The notes: generated by a model from the letters alone, not told the origin. 64,000 nucleotides of DNA from Yes71-27 sp040758635 (GCA_040758635.1 JBFLVI010000003.1:62001-126000), one strand, 5' to 3'; numbered from the stretch's first letter, positions 25,829 through 34,121 are shown. Numbers and translations are program-made.

Positions 25829-26979
25829 GGGCGAGCCGTTTGCTGGGAGAAGAGGTGCGGGATAGGAAGGGTTTCGGCCGTTTCAAGCGGCTGGTCGTCA
25901 AGGTGGGCACGAGTTCGCTGACCCACAAGACGGGGGAAATCAACCTGCGCCAGATCGAAAAGCTCGTGCGGGAACTGGCGGGGGTTCACAGCGAGGGGCG
26001 CGAGGTGCTGCTGGTTTCGTCGGGAGCGATCGGCGCCGGAATGGGGCGCCTGGGCTTCAAGACGCGCCCGAAAACGATTCCGGAAAAGCAGGCCTGTGCC
26101 GCAGTCGGCCAGGGACTGCTCCTGCAAATGTACGAAAAGGGTTTTGCCGAGTACGGGATTGTGGTGGGTCAGGTGCTTCTAACGAGGGGAGACCTGGCCG
26201 ACCGACAGCGCTTCCTGAACGCCCGCAACACGCTGCTTACCCTTTTAAGGTACAGGGTCCTGCCGGTGATTAACGAGAACGATACCGTTGCGGTGGACGA
26301 AATCCGGTTCGGAGACAACGATACCCTTTCGGCGCTGGTGGCCAACCTGGTGGACGCGGAGCTGCTGCTGATCCTGTCTGACGTAGAAGGGCTTTATACG
26401 GCCGACCCGCACAAGAAACCGGATGCGGAACTGATTCCCGAGGTTACGGCGATTACGCCGGAACTGGAAGCCCTCGGGGGCGAGGCTGGTTCCGCCATGG
26501 GGAGCGGCGGGATGGTCACCAAGTTTCAGGCGGCGCAGATTGCGGGCCGGGGCGGGGCCGTGATGGTCCTTGCCGCAGCGGCGGCCCCCAACGTCGTCCG
26601 CCGGGTGCTGGCGGGGGAAGAGATCGGGACGGTCTTCTGGCCGACGGAGCGCTTGAAAGGGCGCAAGCGCTGGATCCTGTTCGGGGCCGCCGTCAAGGGG
26701 AGGATTTATGTGGACGCCGGCGCCGCCCGGGCGCTGTGCGAAGGGGGGAAAAGCTTGCTCCCTTCGGGCATTGTACGGGTGGAAGGGCATTTTGAGGCCG
26801 GTCACCCGGTAAGCGTCATTGATCCCGACGGCCGCGAAATCGCCCGGGGCCTGGTCAACTATTCCGCGGCGGAGGTCGAGCAGATCAAGGGGGCGAACAC
26901 GGCCCGGATCGCGCAGCTTATCGGGACGCAGCCTTACGCCGAGGTGGTCCACCGGGACAACCTGGTTCTAACGCGGTAA
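25825..26979 (+). CDS. proB: Glutamate 5-kinase
   Basis: First step of proline synthesis. Amino-acid-kinase domain with KVGTSSLTHK, LVSSGAIGAGMGRLG and NENDTVAVDEIRFGDND; C-terminal PUA domain (about 285-370). 384 residues. ATG 25825 overlaps obgE; about 22 residues precede the usual family start and may be an extension. proA is separated from it by a HIT gene and a small repeat. Confidence 0.95.
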   Translation: MRASRLLGEEVRDRKGFGRFKRLVVKVGTSSLTHKTGEINLRQIEKLVRELAGVHSEGREVLLVSSGAIGAGMGRLGFKTRPKTIPEKQACAAVGQGLLLQMYEKGFAEYGIVVGQVLLTRGDLADRQRFLNARNTLLTLLRYRVLPVINENDTVAVDEIRFGDNDTLSALVANLVDAELLLILSDVEGLYTADPHKKPDAELIPEVTAITPELEALGGEAGSAMGSGGMVTKFQAAQIAGRGGAVMVLAAAAAPNVVRRVLAGEEIGTVFWPTERLKGRKRWILFGAAVKGRIYVDAGAARALCEGGKSLLPSGIVRVEGHFEAGHPVSVIDPDGREIARGLVNYSAAEVEQIKGANTARIAQLIGTQPYAEVVHRDNLVLTR

Positions 26980-26994
26980 CGAAAGGAAGAGAGA

Positions 26995-27483
26995 ATGGAA
27001 AAGCTCTGGGCGCCCTGGCGGGCGATTTACATTACACAGCCGAAAGACGAGGCGGAGTGCATCTTCTGCGCCAAGCTCAACGACACCCGGGACGCCGAAA
27101 ACTATGTTCTGGTGCGGCGGGAGCGCTCTTTTGTACTTCTAAATCTCTATCCATACAACAACGGGCACCTTCTGGTTGCACCGCACCGGCACGTGGCGGA
27201 CATCACGGAGCTGACTCCCGAGGAGTCGTTGTCCTTGTTCCATCTGACGCAAGAGATGGTTGCGCTGATCCGGCGGGTGATGCGGCCCGACGGCTTCAAC
27301 ATCGGGATCAACCTCGGGCGGGTCGCGGGCGCGGGCTTCCCCGGCCACTTTCACATCCACATCGTGCCCCGCTGGGATGGGGACACCAGCTTCATGCCGG
27401 TGGTCGGGGACGTGAAGGTGATTTCCGAGAGCCTGGACCGGACCTACGCCAAGCTGAGGCAAGGACTGGAGGCGGAAGGCTGA
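26995..27483 (+). CDS. HIT-family nucleotide hydrolase/phosphorylase (Ap4A phosphorylase-like)
   Basis: 162 residues with the histidine triad HFHIHIVPRW. The N-terminal MEKLWAPWR and CIFC, with cysteines suited to zinc, are shared with actinobacterial and clostridial Ap4A-phosphorylase-like HIT proteins. Likely splits dinucleoside polyphosphates; the exact substrate cannot be read from sequence. It lies between proB and proA with an intergenic gap of 15 bases after proB, so it is probably in the same transcript. Confidence 0.88.
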   Translation: MEKLWAPWRAIYITQPKDEAECIFCAKLNDTRDAENYVLVRRERSFVLLNLYPYNNGHLLVAPHRHVADITELTPEESLSLFHLTQEMVALIRRVMRPDGFNIGINLGRVAGAGFPGHFHIHIVPRWDGDTSFMPVVGDVKVISESLDRTYAKLRQGLEAEG

Positions 27484-27622
27484 ACCGCCAAGACGCCAAG
27501 CACACATTAAGGAAAGAATCTTGTAGAAGCAGATTATGAGATATTTCGAAGGATCTTCTAAGACGGGAGAAAGAAATATTAAAGAAGACCCTGGCAATTA
27601 TCGATCTTAGCGCCTTGGCGGT
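27484..27622. repeat. Small inverted-repeat element (MITE-like) between the HIT gene and proA
   Basis: ACCGCCAAGACGCCAAG at 27484-27500 and CTTAGCGCCTTGGCGGT at 27606-27622 are inverted repeats matching at 15 of 17 positions. The 105-base interior is AT-rich and non-coding, unlike the surroundings. Confidence 0.6.
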
Positions 27623-27647
27623 CAATAAGGGTAAAGGGGGAAGTAAA

Positions 27648-28907
27648 ATGAACGAGATCGAAGCGGCGGTTGTGGAAAAGGCGAAGCGGGCTAAAGAAGC
27701 GGCGCGGCGCCTGGCCTACCTTTCTACTACGGCAAAGGGCGCCGGACTGCTGGCGATGGCCGACGCACTGGAGGCCAACATGGCCGGCATCCTGGAGGCC
27801 AACGCCCGGGATCTGGAAGCGGGGAAGGCGAAGGGGTTGAGCGGGGCGCTTCTTGACCGCCTCCTGCTCAACGAGGCCCGTGTGCGGGAAATGGCTCAGG
27901 GGTTGCGGGACGTCGTCAAACTGTCCGATCCGGTGGGCGAGGTGGTGGCGATGTGGCGGCGGCCCAACGGCCTGGAGGTAGGGCAGATGCGGGTGCCGCT
28001 GGGCGTAATCGGAATGATTTACGAGGCCCGCCCCAACGTCACCGTGGACGCCGCCGGGTTGTGCCTGAAAGCTGGGAACGCGGTGGTTCTGCGGGGCGGT
28101 TCCGAAGCCATCCACTCCAACACCGCCATCACCCGCATCATTGCGGACGCCGCTTATCGCGCCGGGATCCCGGAGGGGGCGATCGAGTTTATCGACCGGA
28201 CGGAACGCGAGGCGGCGCAGGTCTTAATGCGGCTCAACGAGTATGTTGACGTGCTCATCCCCCGGGGCGGGGCGGGATTGATCCGGACGGTGGTCAAGAC
28301 GGCCACCGTACCGGTAATCGAAACCGGGGTGGGGAACTGCCACACCTACGTGGACGAGTTCGCCGACCTGGAAAAGGCGGCGGCAATCGTCATCAACGCC
28401 AAGTGCCAGCGCCCGGGCGTTTGCAACGCGATGGAGACCCTCCTGGTGCACGAGGCGGTGGCGCCTGCTTTCCTGCCGGCAGTAGCCCGGCAGCTCAAGG
28501 AACGGGGCGTGGAAATCCGCGGCTGCCCGGGAACTCTGAAATACGTGCCCTGGGCGCGTCCGGCGACTGAGGAAGACTGGTTCACGGAGTTCCTGGACCT
28601 CATCCTGGCCGTCCGGGTGGTCTCCAGCCTGGAGGAGGCGCTCGACCATATCTACCGGTACGGCACCAAGCACTCCGAGGCGATCGTCACCGAAAGCTAC
28701 ACCAACGCCCGGCGCTTCCTGAAAGAGGTGGACGCAGCGGCGGTCTACGTTAACGCCTCCACCCGTTTTACCGATGGCGGGCAGTTTGGCTTCGGGGCGG
28801 AGATCGGCATCTCGACCCAGAAGCTCCATACCCGGGGACCGATGGGCTTGAAAGAGCTGACCACCATCAAGTACATCATCTTTGGCGAGGGCCAGGTCCG
28901 GGAGTAA
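27648..28907 (+). CDS. proA: Glutamate-5-semialdehyde dehydrogenase
   Basis: Second step of proline synthesis: NADPH reduction of glutamyl phosphate. 419 residues of the aldehyde-dehydrogenase fold: LGVIGMIYEARPNVTVDAAGL, GSEAIHSNTAI and the catalytic cysteine within AKCQRPGVCNAMETLLVH. ATG 27648 follows a GGGGGAAG RBS. The preceding repeat element lies between it and its partners, so expression may depend on read-through. Confidence 0.96.
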   Translation: MNEIEAAVVEKAKRAKEAARRLAYLSTTAKGAGLLAMADALEANMAGILEANARDLEAGKAKGLSGALLDRLLLNEARVREMAQGLRDVVKLSDPVGEVVAMWRRPNGLEVGQMRVPLGVIGMIYEARPNVTVDAAGLCLKAGNAVVLRGGSEAIHSNTAITRIIADAAYRAGIPEGAIEFIDRTEREAAQVLMRLNEYVDVLIPRGGAGLIRTVVKTATVPVIETGVGNCHTYVDEFADLEKAAAIVINAKCQRPGVCNAMETLLVHEAVAPAFLPAVARQLKERGVEIRGCPGTLKYVPWARPATEEDWFTEFLDLILAVRVVSSLEEALDHIYRYGTKHSEAIVTESYTNARRFLKEVDAAAVYVNASTRFTDGGQFGFGAEIGISTQKLHTRGPMGLKELTTIKYIIFGEGQVRE

Positions 28908-29062
28908 CCGTTTCCGGTGGGTTCCCATAGAATAAGCAGGGAAGCGGCCTGGGTTGGAAGCTTTAAAAGTGATCATCCCTGGGTTTGGCTCAAAAAGTGT
29001 TGGATTACCGGAGCTTTACTCCGGAGAAAAAACCAAATTTTGTTATAAACAACCTCTTTTAG

Positions 29063-29091
29063 TTGATTCTTTTTGCGAAAACAGTTATAAT
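29063..29091 (+). promoter_or_regulatory. Sigma-A promoter of nadD-rsfS
   Basis: TTGATT (29063-29068), 17 bases, TATAAT (29086-29091). A CCGGAG-ctta-CTCCGG hairpin lies upstream near 29009 without a T-run. Confidence 0.8.
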
Positions 29092-29119
29092 GAGGCCAAA
29101 TGGGGTGGATGCTGCGCGG

Positions 29120-29716
29120 ATGCGACTCGGATTGATGGGGGGAACCTTTGACCCCATCCATTATGGCCACTTGGTGGCGGCCGAAGTGGCACGGTATGAG
29201 TTCGGTCTATCCAGAGTGGTGTTCATCCCTGCGGGGCAGCCGCCGCATAAACTGGACCGGCAGATTTCGCCGGCGGCCCACCGGGTGGCGATGGTGCGTT
29301 TGGCGGTGGCCTCCAACCCGTACTTTGAGGTTTCGACAGCGGAGGTTGACCGGCCGGGGCCTTCCTATACTGTGGAAACGGTGAGCCTGTTCCGCCGCTT
29401 TTATCCCGGGGCGGAAATTTATTTTATCACCGGCGCGGATGCGGTAGCGGAAATCAGTACCTGGCACCGGTCCGAAGAGCTGGTGCGGCTTTGCCGGGTG
29501 GTAGCGGTAACCAGACCGTGCTATGATTTGGAGGAGCTTGGCCGGAGCCTGGCGGAGCTCGGCGAGGGTTTCGAGCGGGTTTCGCTGCTTCCGGCTCCGG
29601 GAGTGGCGGTCTCTTCAACGGAAATCCGGGAGCGGGTTCACGCGGGAAAACCGATCAAGTACCTCCTGCCGGAAGCGGTAGAAGATTATATTGCGAGGCA
29701 CGGGTTATATCTTTAG
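29120..29716 (+). CDS. nadD: Nicotinate-nucleotide adenylyltransferase
   Basis: Forms NaAD from NaMN and ATP. 198 residues with the nucleotidyltransferase motif GGTFDPIHYGHL (H-x-G-H) near the N-terminus, PAGQPPHK, and the ISSTEIR-type motif near the C-terminus (VSSTEIRERV). ATG 29120 is about 22 bases after the predicted transcription start, which rules out the ATG at 29090. Bacillus has yqeK after nadD; here an RRM protein takes its place. Confidence 0.95.
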   Translation: MRLGLMGGTFDPIHYGHLVAAEVARYEFGLSRVVFIPAGQPPHKLDRQISPAAHRVAMVRLAVASNPYFEVSTAEVDRPGPSYTVETVSLFRRFYPGAEIYFITGADAVAEISTWHRSEELVRLCRVVAVTRPCYDLEELGRSLAELGEGFERVSLLPAPGVAVSSTEIRERVHAGKPIKYLLPEAVEDYIARHGLYL

Positions 29717-29776
29717 GGCGTCATCGGGGTGTTCCCGCTGCAAGAGCCATTTTTATTCGGGAAAGAGGTGAAGTGA

Positions 29777-30040
29777 GTGGTGCGGACCCTTTACGTGGGC
29801 AACCTGCCGTGGACCACGAAAGCCGAAGACTTGACGGAGGCTTTTTCGGCTTACGGTGAGGTATTGTCCAGCCGGATCATTTCCGACCGGCAAACGGGAC
29901 GTTCCCGGGGTTTCGGTTTTGTCGAAGTGCGCGACGAGGACGCGGAAGCGATGATTTCCGCCCTCAACGGCGCTGAATTCGGCGGCCGGGTCATCGTGGT
30001 AAACGAAGCCCGGGAGCGGCAAGACGGCGGCAGGCGGTAG
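29777..30040 (+). CDS. RRM-domain RNA-binding protein
   Basis: 87 residues that are essentially one RNA recognition motif: RNP2 LYVGNLPW at the N-terminus and RNP1 SRGFGFVEV in the middle, with the conserved aromatic residues for base stacking. The Arg-rich tail is short. Related single-RRM proteins are common in cyanobacteria and some anaerobes and often act as cold-shock or RNA-chaperone proteins. GTG 29777 or 29780 with AGAGGTGAAG upstream. It sits between nadD and rsfS. Confidence 0.9.
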   Translation: MVRTLYVGNLPWTTKAEDLTEAFSAYGEVLSSRIISDRQTGRSRGFGFVEVRDEDAEAMISALNGAEFGGRVIVVNEARERQDGGRR

Positions 30041-30076
30041 CAGGGGCTTATTTTCGGATCTTGGTTTTGAGGGGGA

Positions 30077-30445
30077 ATGATATTGGGCTCAAATCCCCAG
30101 CTTTTACTTGACGTGATTGTCCGGGCTGCGGAGGATAAAAAGGCCTTCGACATCGTCATCCTGCAGGTGAGCAACCTCAGTTCGGTCTGTGACTATTTTG
30201 TCCTGCTGAGCGGCCGGTCGACGGTTCAGGTGAAGGCGATCGCCGAGTACATCCAGGATAAGCTTACGGAACGTGGTGTACCGGTTCTGCGCCGGGAAGG
30301 GTTCCGCGAGGGCCACTGGGTGTTGTTGGATTACGGGGATATTGTGGTGCACGTTTTTCGGGAAGCAGAGCGGGAGTTTTACGGTCTGGAGCGCTTGTGG
30401 CGGGATGCCCCGGTAGTGGAAATAGCCGTTAGCGGCTTGACCTGA
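30077..30445 (+). CDS. rsfS: Ribosomal silencing factor RsfS
   Basis: Binds L14 and blocks subunit joining in starvation. 122 residues with the family core DIVILQVSNLSSVCDYFVLLSG, VKAIAEYIQDKL and GHWVLLDYGDIVVHVF. ATG 30077 after a GAGGGGG RBS. Its last codons (TTGACCTGA) form the -35 region of the tRNA-Ala promoter. Confidence 0.95.
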   Translation: MILGSNPQLLLDVIVRAAEDKKAFDIVILQVSNLSSVCDYFVLLSGRSTVQVKAIAEYIQDKLTERGVPVLRREGFREGHWVLLDYGDIVVHVFREAEREFYGLERLWRDAPVVEIAVSGLT

Positions 30446-30465
30446 AAGCGGTTCTTGCTTATAAT
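30437..30465 (+). promoter_or_regulatory. Promoter of tRNA-Ala, overlapping the rsfS stop
   Basis: TTGACC (30437-30442), 17 bases, TATAAT (30460-30465), 11 bases before the tRNA. Confidence 0.8.
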
Positions 30466-30476
30466 TGTCTTTGTGT

Positions 30477-30551
30477 GGGGCTGTAGCGCAGTGGGAGCGC
30501 GTTTCCTTGGCATGGAAAAGGTCGCGGGTTCAATTCCCGCCAGCTCCACCA
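30477..30551 (+). tRNA. tRNA-Ala (GGC)
   Basis: Acceptor GGGGCTG/CAGCTCC with one G-U pair, anticodon stem TTTCC/GGAAA, loop TTGGCAT with anticodon GGC at 30509-30511, T-loop TTCAATT, encoded CCA. Confidence 0.96.
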
Positions 30552-30566
30552 TGATTACTGGCGCAG

Positions 30567-30605
30567 AAGCCTCTTGTCTTCACAAAGACGGAGGCTTTAT
30601 TTTTA
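30567..30605 (+). terminator. Terminator after tRNA-Ala
   Basis: AAGCCTC (30567-30573) pairs with GAGGCTT (30591-30597), with an inner GTCTT/AAGAC, then TATTTTTAG. Confidence 0.8.
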
Positions 30606-30614
30606 GATTACGGG

Positions 30615-30762
30615 GGCCAGGGCTCAAGGGTTAGGAGCCAGAAGCCAGAATTCAGAATTCAGTTTGGGCTTGTATGAATTCGCCCCGGGAATTCCTACTT
30701 TGAACCTTTCTGGGTTCTGACTCCTGAATTCTGGATTCTTGACCTCCGAATTCAGTCAGGAG
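30615..30762. repeat. Pair of heptamer repeats in inverted orientation upstream of leuS
   Basis: 30615-30664 carries AGGAGCC-AGAAGCC-AGAATTC-type units; 30711-30745 carries the complement (TTCTGACTCCTGAATTCTGG). The arms could pair across about 45 bases. No T-box features are visible before leuS. Confidence 0.65.
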
Positions 30763-30769
30763 GAGAGCG

Positions 30770-33244
30770 GTGGAAGACAGGTATCCGTTTGCAGACGTCG
30801 AGCAGAAATGGCAGGAGCGTTGGGAGCAGCAGGGACTCTATACGGTTGAGGACTTTGACGGCCGCCCCAAGTATTACTGCCTGGAAATGTTTCCCTACCC
30901 CTCGGGCAGGCTGCACATGGGCCATGTGCGAAACTACGCCATCGGCGACGTGGTGGCCAGGTATAAGACCATGCAGGGTTTTGCCGTGCTGCACCCGATG
31001 GGCTGGGACGCCTTCGGCCTTCCGGCGGAGAACGCGGCGATAAAGCACGGCATTCACCCGCGCGACTGGACCTGGGAGAACATCGCCTTTATGCGGCGGC
31101 AGCTCCAGCAACTGGGTGCGAGTTACGATTGGCGCCGGGAAATCGCTACCTGCCACCCCGGTTACTACCGCTGGACGCAATGGCTGTTCCTCCAGTTTTT
31201 CCACCACGGCCTGGCGTACAAGAAAAAGGCCCCGGTCAACTGGTGTCCTTCCTGTGCTACCGTGCTGGCCAACGAGCAGGTGGTCGGCGGGGCGTGCGAG
31301 CGGTGCAAGACCCCGGTAACCAGGCGCGAGCTTGAGCAGTGGTTTTTAAAAATAACGGCTTACTCGCAGCGTTTGCTCGAAGACCTGGCAAAGCTTCCCG
31401 GGTGGCCGGAGAAAGTCAAGGTCATGCAGGAGAACTGGATCGGGCGGAGTGAAGGGGCGCTCGTTCACTTCCCGGTTCCCGGCCATGACGAAGGAATCTC
31501 TGTTTTCACCACCCGGCCCGACACCCTTTACGGTGTCACGTACATGGTGCTGGCACCGGAGCACCCGCTGGTGGAGAAGCTCACGGCCCCCGAGCAGAAA
31601 GACGCCGTGGCGGAATTCATCGCCCGGGCGAGAGACCTGAGCGAACTGAGCCGTACCGCCGCCGAGGCCGAAAAGAGCGGGCTTTTCATCGGCGCCTACT
31701 GCGAAAACCCCTTGACGGGCGAGCGGGTGCCCATTTTCATTGCCGATTACGTGTTGATGGAGTATGGTACCGGGGCGGTCATGGGGGTGCCGGCGCACGA
31801 CCAGCGCGACTTCGAATTCGCCCGGAAGTACGGGCTGCCGATAAGAGTGGTCATTCAGCCGCGGGACCGGGAGCTGGAACCGGAAACGATGACCGGGGCT
31901 TACGTGGACGAAGGGATCCTGGTGAACTCCGGGCCGTTTAACGGGATGGACAATCTGGCGGCCATCCGGGCGATTACGGCCTACCTGGAGGAGCGGGGCT
32001 GGGGCGAGTACCAGGTGAATTACCGGCTGCGGGACTGGCTGATTTCGCGGCAGCGGTACTGGGGCGCGCCGATACCGATCGTTTACTGCGACCGGTGCGG
32101 TACGGTGCCGGTCCCGGAGAAGGACCTGCCGGTGGTGCTTCCCTACGACGTGGCTTTCAAGCCTACGGGCCAGTCGCCGCTCAAGGACTGTCCGGAGTTC
32201 GTCAACGTCGCCTGCCCGCGCTGCGGTGCGCCGGCCTGCCGGGAGACGGATACGATGGATACCTTCATCTGTTCTTCGTGGTATTACTTCCGCTACACCA
32301 GCCCGCGCGAGGAAAACGGCCCTTGGGACCGGGCGAAGGTGGACCGCTGGCTTCCGGTGGATCAGTACATCGGCGGCGTGGAGCACGCCATCCTGCACCT
32401 CTTGTACTCCCGGTTTTTCACCAAGTTTCTTTACGATATCGGGCTGGTGGGATGCGAGGAGCCCTTCACCAACCTTCTGACCCAGGGCATGGTCCTCAAG
32501 GACGGGGCCAAGATGTCGAAATCCAAGGGAAACATCGTCAGCCCCGAAGAGATAATGGCGAAATACGGCGCCGACACCACCCGGCTTTTCATCCTCTTCG
32601 CGGCGCCGCCCGAGCGGGATCTGGAGTGGAGTGACCAGGGCGTGGAGGGTTGTGCCCGGTTCTTGAACCGCGTCTGGCGGCTGGTGAACGGCCTGCTGCC
32701 GGAGCTCGGTGAGGAAGCGGCACCGGGGGAGAACCTGGTGGGGGTGAACCGCGAACTGCGGCGCCTGACCCACCAGACGATTAAAAAGGTGACCGAGGAT
32801 ATCGAGCGTTTCCAGTTTAATACGGCCGTGAGCGCCATTATGGAGCTTGTAAACGGGGTTTACCAGTTTTGCGACCGGGTGCCGCCGGTGGATCGGGATC
32901 CGGGAGCCGTGCGCGAGGCGGTGGAAGCGCTGGTGGTCCTCCTTGCGCCCTTCGCCCCCCACATCGGCGAGGAGTTGTGGTGGCGCCTCGGGCACCAGGA
33001 AAGCGTTCACCGCCAGGCCTGGCCAAAATATAACCCCGCGCTGCTGGTACAGGAAAGGGTCACCGTGGTGGTGCAGATTAACGGGAAGGTGCGGGGCCGC
33101 GTGATGGTGCCGGCGTCGGCCACGCCGGAGGAGATGCAGGAGGAAGCGCTCCGGGAGCCCCGCATCCGGCAGCTTCTTGCCGGCAAGACCATGGTCAAGG
33201 TGGTGGCCGTACCGGGAAGACTGGTGAATGTTGTGGTGAAGTAG
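30770..33244 (+). CDS. leuS: Leucyl-tRNA synthetase
   Basis: 824-residue class Ia synthetase. HMGH at residues 49-52, the zinc-type cysteines in NWCPSCATVLANEQV and CERCKTPV, the editing (CP1) domain with TTRPDTLYGVTYMVLAPEHP and GTGAVMGVPAHDQRD, KMSKS at 581-585 and a C-terminal anticodon-binding domain ending in the small leucine-specific tail. The start is GTG 30770 after AGGAGGAGAG. Length is normal for bacterial LeuRS. Confidence 0.97.
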   Translation: MEDRYPFADVEQKWQERWEQQGLYTVEDFDGRPKYYCLEMFPYPSGRLHMGHVRNYAIGDVVARYKTMQGFAVLHPMGWDAFGLPAENAAIKHGIHPRDWTWENIAFMRRQLQQLGASYDWRREIATCHPGYYRWTQWLFLQFFHHGLAYKKKAPVNWCPSCATVLANEQVVGGACERCKTPVTRRELEQWFLKITAYSQRLLEDLAKLPGWPEKVKVMQENWIGRSEGALVHFPVPGHDEGISVFTTRPDTLYGVTYMVLAPEHPLVEKLTAPEQKDAVAEFIARARDLSELSRTAAEAEKSGLFIGAYCENPLTGERVPIFIADYVLMEYGTGAVMGVPAHDQRDFEFARKYGLPIRVVIQPRDRELEPETMTGAYVDEGILVNSGPFNGMDNLAAIRAITAYLEERGWGEYQVNYRLRDWLISRQRYWGAPIPIVYCDRCGTVPVPEKDLPVVLPYDVAFKPTGQSPLKDCPEFVNVACPRCGAPACRETDTMDTFICSSWYYFRYTSPREENGPWDRAKVDRWLPVDQYIGGVEHAILHLLYSRFFTKFLYDIGLVGCEEPFTNLLTQGMVLKDGAKMSKSKGNIVSPEEIMAKYGADTTRLFILFAAPPERDLEWSDQGVEGCARFLNRVWRLVNGLLPELGEEAAPGENLVGVNRELRRLTHQTIKKVTEDIERFQFNTAVSAIMELVNGVYQFCDRVPPVDRDPGAVREAVEALVVLLAPFAPHIGEELWWRLGHQESVHRQAWPKYNPALLVQERVTVVVQINGKVRGRVMVPASATPEEMQEEALREPRIRQLLAGKTMVKVVAVPGRLVNVVVK

Positions 33245-33262
33245 CCTGTTATGATTTGTTAA

Positions 33263-33278
33263 TGGCAAGATTTTTGCT
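33263..33278 (+). promoter_or_regulatory. Sigma-54-type promoter of the first universal stress protein gene
   Basis: TGGCAAG-ATTT-TTGCTA: GG (33264-33265) and GC (33276-33277) separated by 10 bases, the obligatory -24/-12 spacing. It shares GATTTTTGCTATAT with the site at 34244. Confidence 0.6.
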
Positions 33279-33336
33279 ATATTAAGTGAGGACAAGGTTA
33301 CCTTCGACGAAGCGTTTTAGTAAGGAGGGTCTGCAA

Positions 33337-33768
33337 ATGTTTCGCCGGGTTTTGGTTGCGATTGACGGTTCGGAGCACGCTTACGCCGCGCTCCGCCGCG
33401 CGGTGGAGGTACTGAAGCTTTCACCGCTTACTCACGTGGCGGTGATTGAAGTGGTACCGCCGGTGGACCCAAGCATTGAGTACGTACCGTGGGTGTCGCC
33501 GGCACAGTTGGAAGACGCGGAGCGGAAGCGCGCGAAGGCCGACCTCGAGAAGGCGCTGGCGATCCTGCAGGAAAGCGGTGTGGAGGGAGCACCGGTAATC
33601 AAGGTGGGAAACGCGGCCGAAGAAATCGTTGAGACGGCCAAAGAAGGGAACTACGAGCTGATCGTGATGGGGCGGCGGGGTACCAACCCGCTGGCGGGAC
33701 TCTTGCTGGGTAGCGTTACCCAGCGCGTATTGCAGCTAGCGGAATGTCCGGTTTTCCTTGGTAAGTAG
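33337..33768 (+). CDS. Universal stress protein, UspA family, ATP-binding type
   Basis: 143 residues with the Usp alpha/beta fold. Starts VLVAIDGSEHAYAALRRAV and ends with the nucleotide motif G-x2-G-x9-G-S (GRRGTNPLAGLLLGS) followed by VLQLAECPVFL. The motif is complete, so ATP binding is expected. ATG 33337 after AAGGAGGG. A sigma-54-type promoter lies about 60 bases upstream, linking it to the NtrC-type regulator at 38571. A second Usp lies at 40081. Confidence 0.92.
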   Translation: MFRRVLVAIDGSEHAYAALRRAVEVLKLSPLTHVAVIEVVPPVDPSIEYVPWVSPAQLEDAERKRAKADLEKALAILQESGVEGAPVIKVGNAAEEIVETAKEGNYELIVMGRRGTNPLAGLLLGSVTQRVLQLAECPVFLGK

Positions 33769-33793
33769 AGCCACGCAGGGTTTGTCTGTCTTC

Positions 33794-33840
33794 AGGGAGT
33801 CGTTCATGATGATTTCAGCGTCGCCGCCGGGAACGAAAAT
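33794..33840. repeat. Dispersed intergenic repeat, diverged copy 3
   Basis: GGGAGTCGTTCATGATGATT ... GTCGCCGCCGGGAACGA resembles the repeat at 22482-22524, without the AT-rich right half. Confidence 0.5.
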
Positions 33841-33867
33841 CTGGACCCGCAAGCTTGTTACTTAGAA

Positions 33868-34105
33868 CCGTAGCGTAACGTTATACGGAACGCCGCGAAG
33901 AGCAAGCAATGCGAGGAAGGCGAAACCGGTCGAACCGGAGCGTATATGGAAATACGTGAGGATTCGACCGGTGAGCCTGACGAAGCAGGGCGAAGCTCAT
34001 CGCGGCGCCCACCGAAAGAACACTTGTTTTCAAAGGAACGGTCTGGGTAAAAGCGAAGACAGGTTTGGCGGGTACTGGGGATAGCCCCAGCACCCGTTAT
34101 TTTAT
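33868..34105 (+). ncRNA. Candidate structured non-coding RNA with its own terminator
   Basis: An enclosing stem CGCCGCGA (33891-33898)/TCGCGGCG (34000-34007) holds a long hairpin ACCGGTCGAA (33925-33934)/TTCGACCGGT (33963-33972) with an inner CGTAT/ATACG, and a second hairpin TGAGC (33972-33976)/GCTCA (33995-33999). A small hairpin CCGTA/TACGG precedes it (33868-33888). A strong terminator closes it: CGGGT-a-CTGGGG-atag-CCCCAG-c-ACCCG then TTATTTTATTT (34069-34107). Neither strand holds a convincing gene. Orientation is set by the terminator. The class is unknown to me. Confidence 0.5.
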
Positions 34106-34121
34106 TTGCTGGGGACAATTT

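Noticed and set aside
30605..30769. T-box leader of leuS
   Set aside because: The gap is filled by heptamer repeats; no AGGGTGGNACCGCG-type antiterminator bulge or specifier loop is visible.
31346..33295. A 649-codon open frame on the minus strand across leuS
   Set aside because: It is the complement of a certain leuS gene with full synthetase motifs; high GC keeps antisense frames open. No RBS or recognisable domain.
33858..34118. Minus-strand frame of 86 codons over the structured RNA candidate
   Set aside because: Composition follows the stem sequences on both strands; no RBS, and it crosses a strong terminator hairpin.
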